Shown: piece by piece, positions 62,963-64,000 of the stretch | Numbering within the stretch: the first letter of the stretch is position 1 | How the letters are laid out: the number at the start of each line of letters is the position of its first letter | Assembly: GCA_030407315.1 (NCBI GenBank) | Contig: JALQPE010002441.1 | Coordinates: 42,772-106,771, forward strand | Reading direction: 5' to 3' | Length of the DNA: 64,000 nt | Source of the DNA: Asparagopsis taxiformis | Taxonomy: Eukaryota > Rhodophyta > Florideophyceae > Bonnemaisoniales > Bonnemaisoniaceae | Notes under the pieces: generated by a model | Databases searched by the model: none | What the model was told of the DNA's origin: nothing | Seen by the model: only the letters and a program-made list of their open reading frames with translations | Program-made: the position numbers and the translations under genes

Positions 62963-64000
62963 TCAGGCGCACACGTACGCGGCTCGCGAGCGGCGTCGCT
63001 TCATTGCGCGCGGCAGTAGTTCCAGGTCATTCAGCGGTAGAATGTCGATTGCGCGGGGCGTGGCGAACGACGAAGCGTTGGCGCGAACGGCGATTGCGTG
63101 GCGTACGCCGAAACGGTTACAAGGCGTTCGAGGAAGCGTTTGCGTTTTGTGCGACGAAGCGGTTGCGTGGCGCTGCGACGCTTGGCGGCAATAAGTCGTA
63201 TCTCCTCCCGGTCTCTGCTGCCGATAGTAGTTTGGCGTGATGCAAGGCGGGTAGCTGTGTTTGCGTTGGATGCTTACCGCTGCCAGGTGGTCATCTGGCG
63301 CTCGCGCAGCTTCTTCGTCGACGTAAACGCACGTGGATGGCAACCCCACCGCCCGCAACGCTTCGTGCATTAATTGCGTTGCGCCCGAGGGGGTCGCTTG
63401 TCGGCTTGCAATACGCGCGCTGATGCGGGTAGGTGTCGTTTTTCGCGGCGCGCCATCGGGCGCCTCCCTCGGGGCTGAGCGCTTCATTGAGCGACTTCGG
63501 CGGTTACGCAGCGCCGCAGGGCCGTCGGCAGTAGCGCGCGCAGCGGTTTTAGAGGCGGGCCGTCCTTGATCATGAAACACGGCGAAAACGGGAGACGATA
63601 GGCGCGGGCAGGGACGCTTCGGGCTCCCACGTATCATCGCGCGGGGAGTAGCCCTTCCAGCGCACCCGGAATACAGGCGTGACGGTATCGTCGATGCCCT
63701 CAGCCGTCAACCTGTCAATCATGAACTCGCGCGTTCCATACCCGGCTTCCGGGTCGACCTTGCGCGCCTCGTTAATTTCGCGTTCATCCCGTCGCTCTGC
63801 GTCGTTCGCGTTCTCCGTGTTAGTGTCTTCTTCTACGTCGTCCCACGTCGTTGGCGCATGCGTCGCGTAGCGCGGTGCTATGCGAACGCGGTCGGAGCTG
63901 ACGAGTTCGGGGACACCGTCGATTATGATTTCGTACGTGTGTCCGCGGCAGCCTATAACCGGGAAAGGGCCCGACACAGGATAGTCTAACTTCGACGTGT
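62963..64000 (-). pseudogene. pol: Element B pol end with chromodomain (right copy), frameshifted
   Basis: Contains the chromodomain (VFRVRWKGYSPRDDTWEPE) near 63670, cut by the window end. A 7-base insertion near 63572 shifts the frame right after the domain. An Arg/Ala/Thr-rich extension continues in the shifted frame to 62963, helped by one extra G near 63390. In the left copy the frame instead ends at 11199. Confidence 0.8.

Larger units (their letters stand above)
49571..64000 (-). mobile_element. Ty3/Gypsy element A, right copy, with nested element B, cut by the window end
   Basis: Contains the 3' LTR of A, polypurine tract, complete antisense ORF region, pol from its C-terminus up to YLDD, and then element B (57575 onward). 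52144-64000 matches 1-11821 with small indels. The B insertion site and the missing base in RNase H (near 56977) are the same as in the left copy. Confidence 0.95.
57575..64000 (-). mobile_element. Element B, right copy, partial
   Basis: Begins after target bases ACATC (57570-57574) in the same RT codons as the left copy. 3' LTR, antisense ORF, intervening region and the chromodomain end of pol are inside the window; the rest is beyond it. Confidence 0.95.

Overview
This is nuclear DNA of a eukaryote, dominated by LTR retrotransposons. The evidence is Ty3/Gypsy chromoviruses (integrase followed by a chromodomain), a Ty1/Copia element, NB-ARC gene debris, a TATA box and an AATAAA signal around one small secreted-protein gene, and a tRNA gene with perfect A-box promoter and a Pol III T-run terminator. 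Nothing fixes the lineage. Compact, apparently intron-poor genes in a sea of Gypsy elements would suit a multicellular red alga, an oomycete or a fungus, and I do not choose between them.

Layout. (1) 1-23154 is most of a Gypsy element, 'A', on the minus strand. Its pol is split in the reverse-transcriptase YLDD motif by a second complete Gypsy element, 'B' (5433-18810, minus strand, two 790-bp LTRs, 5-bp target duplication ACATC). (2) 23155-49570 is host-like DNA: simple and tandem repeats (29-33 kb and 34-35.7 kb), two gene-like loci broken by in-frame stop codons (a hypothetical protein at 25.9-27.4 kb and an NB-ARC protein at 27.5-28.7 kb), a complete Copia element (38547-43950, 291-bp LTRs, target duplication ACGGT), a gene for a small secreted cysteine-rich basic protein (44422-44985), and a tRNA-Met gene interrupted by a 297-nt intron (46466-46096). 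(3) 49571-64000 is the other side of a second A+B composite, with B at exactly the same site in A. The two partial composites are one insertion seen twice, about 52.1 kb apart, either by tandem duplication or through assembly.

How the parts work together. A and B have the usual gag, protease, RT, RNase H, integrase and chromodomain order on the minus strand. Pol lies in the -1 frame relative to gag, with a slippery heptamer and a stem-loop at each junction. Both elements also carry a long ORF on the opposite strand between pol and the 3' LTR (about 1094 codons in A, 874 in B). These two antisense proteins share a layout: a low-complexity N-terminus, a globular middle and a long coiled coil; A has an Arg/Ser/Pro-rich tail in frame, whereas the corresponding Arg/Ser-rich sequence in B is out of frame. 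They also share a weak alignable segment. This conserved antisense gene is the best candidate for something poorly described. Most of the A and B copies seen here are damaged by single frameshifts or stop codons, although LTR pairs look identical by eye.
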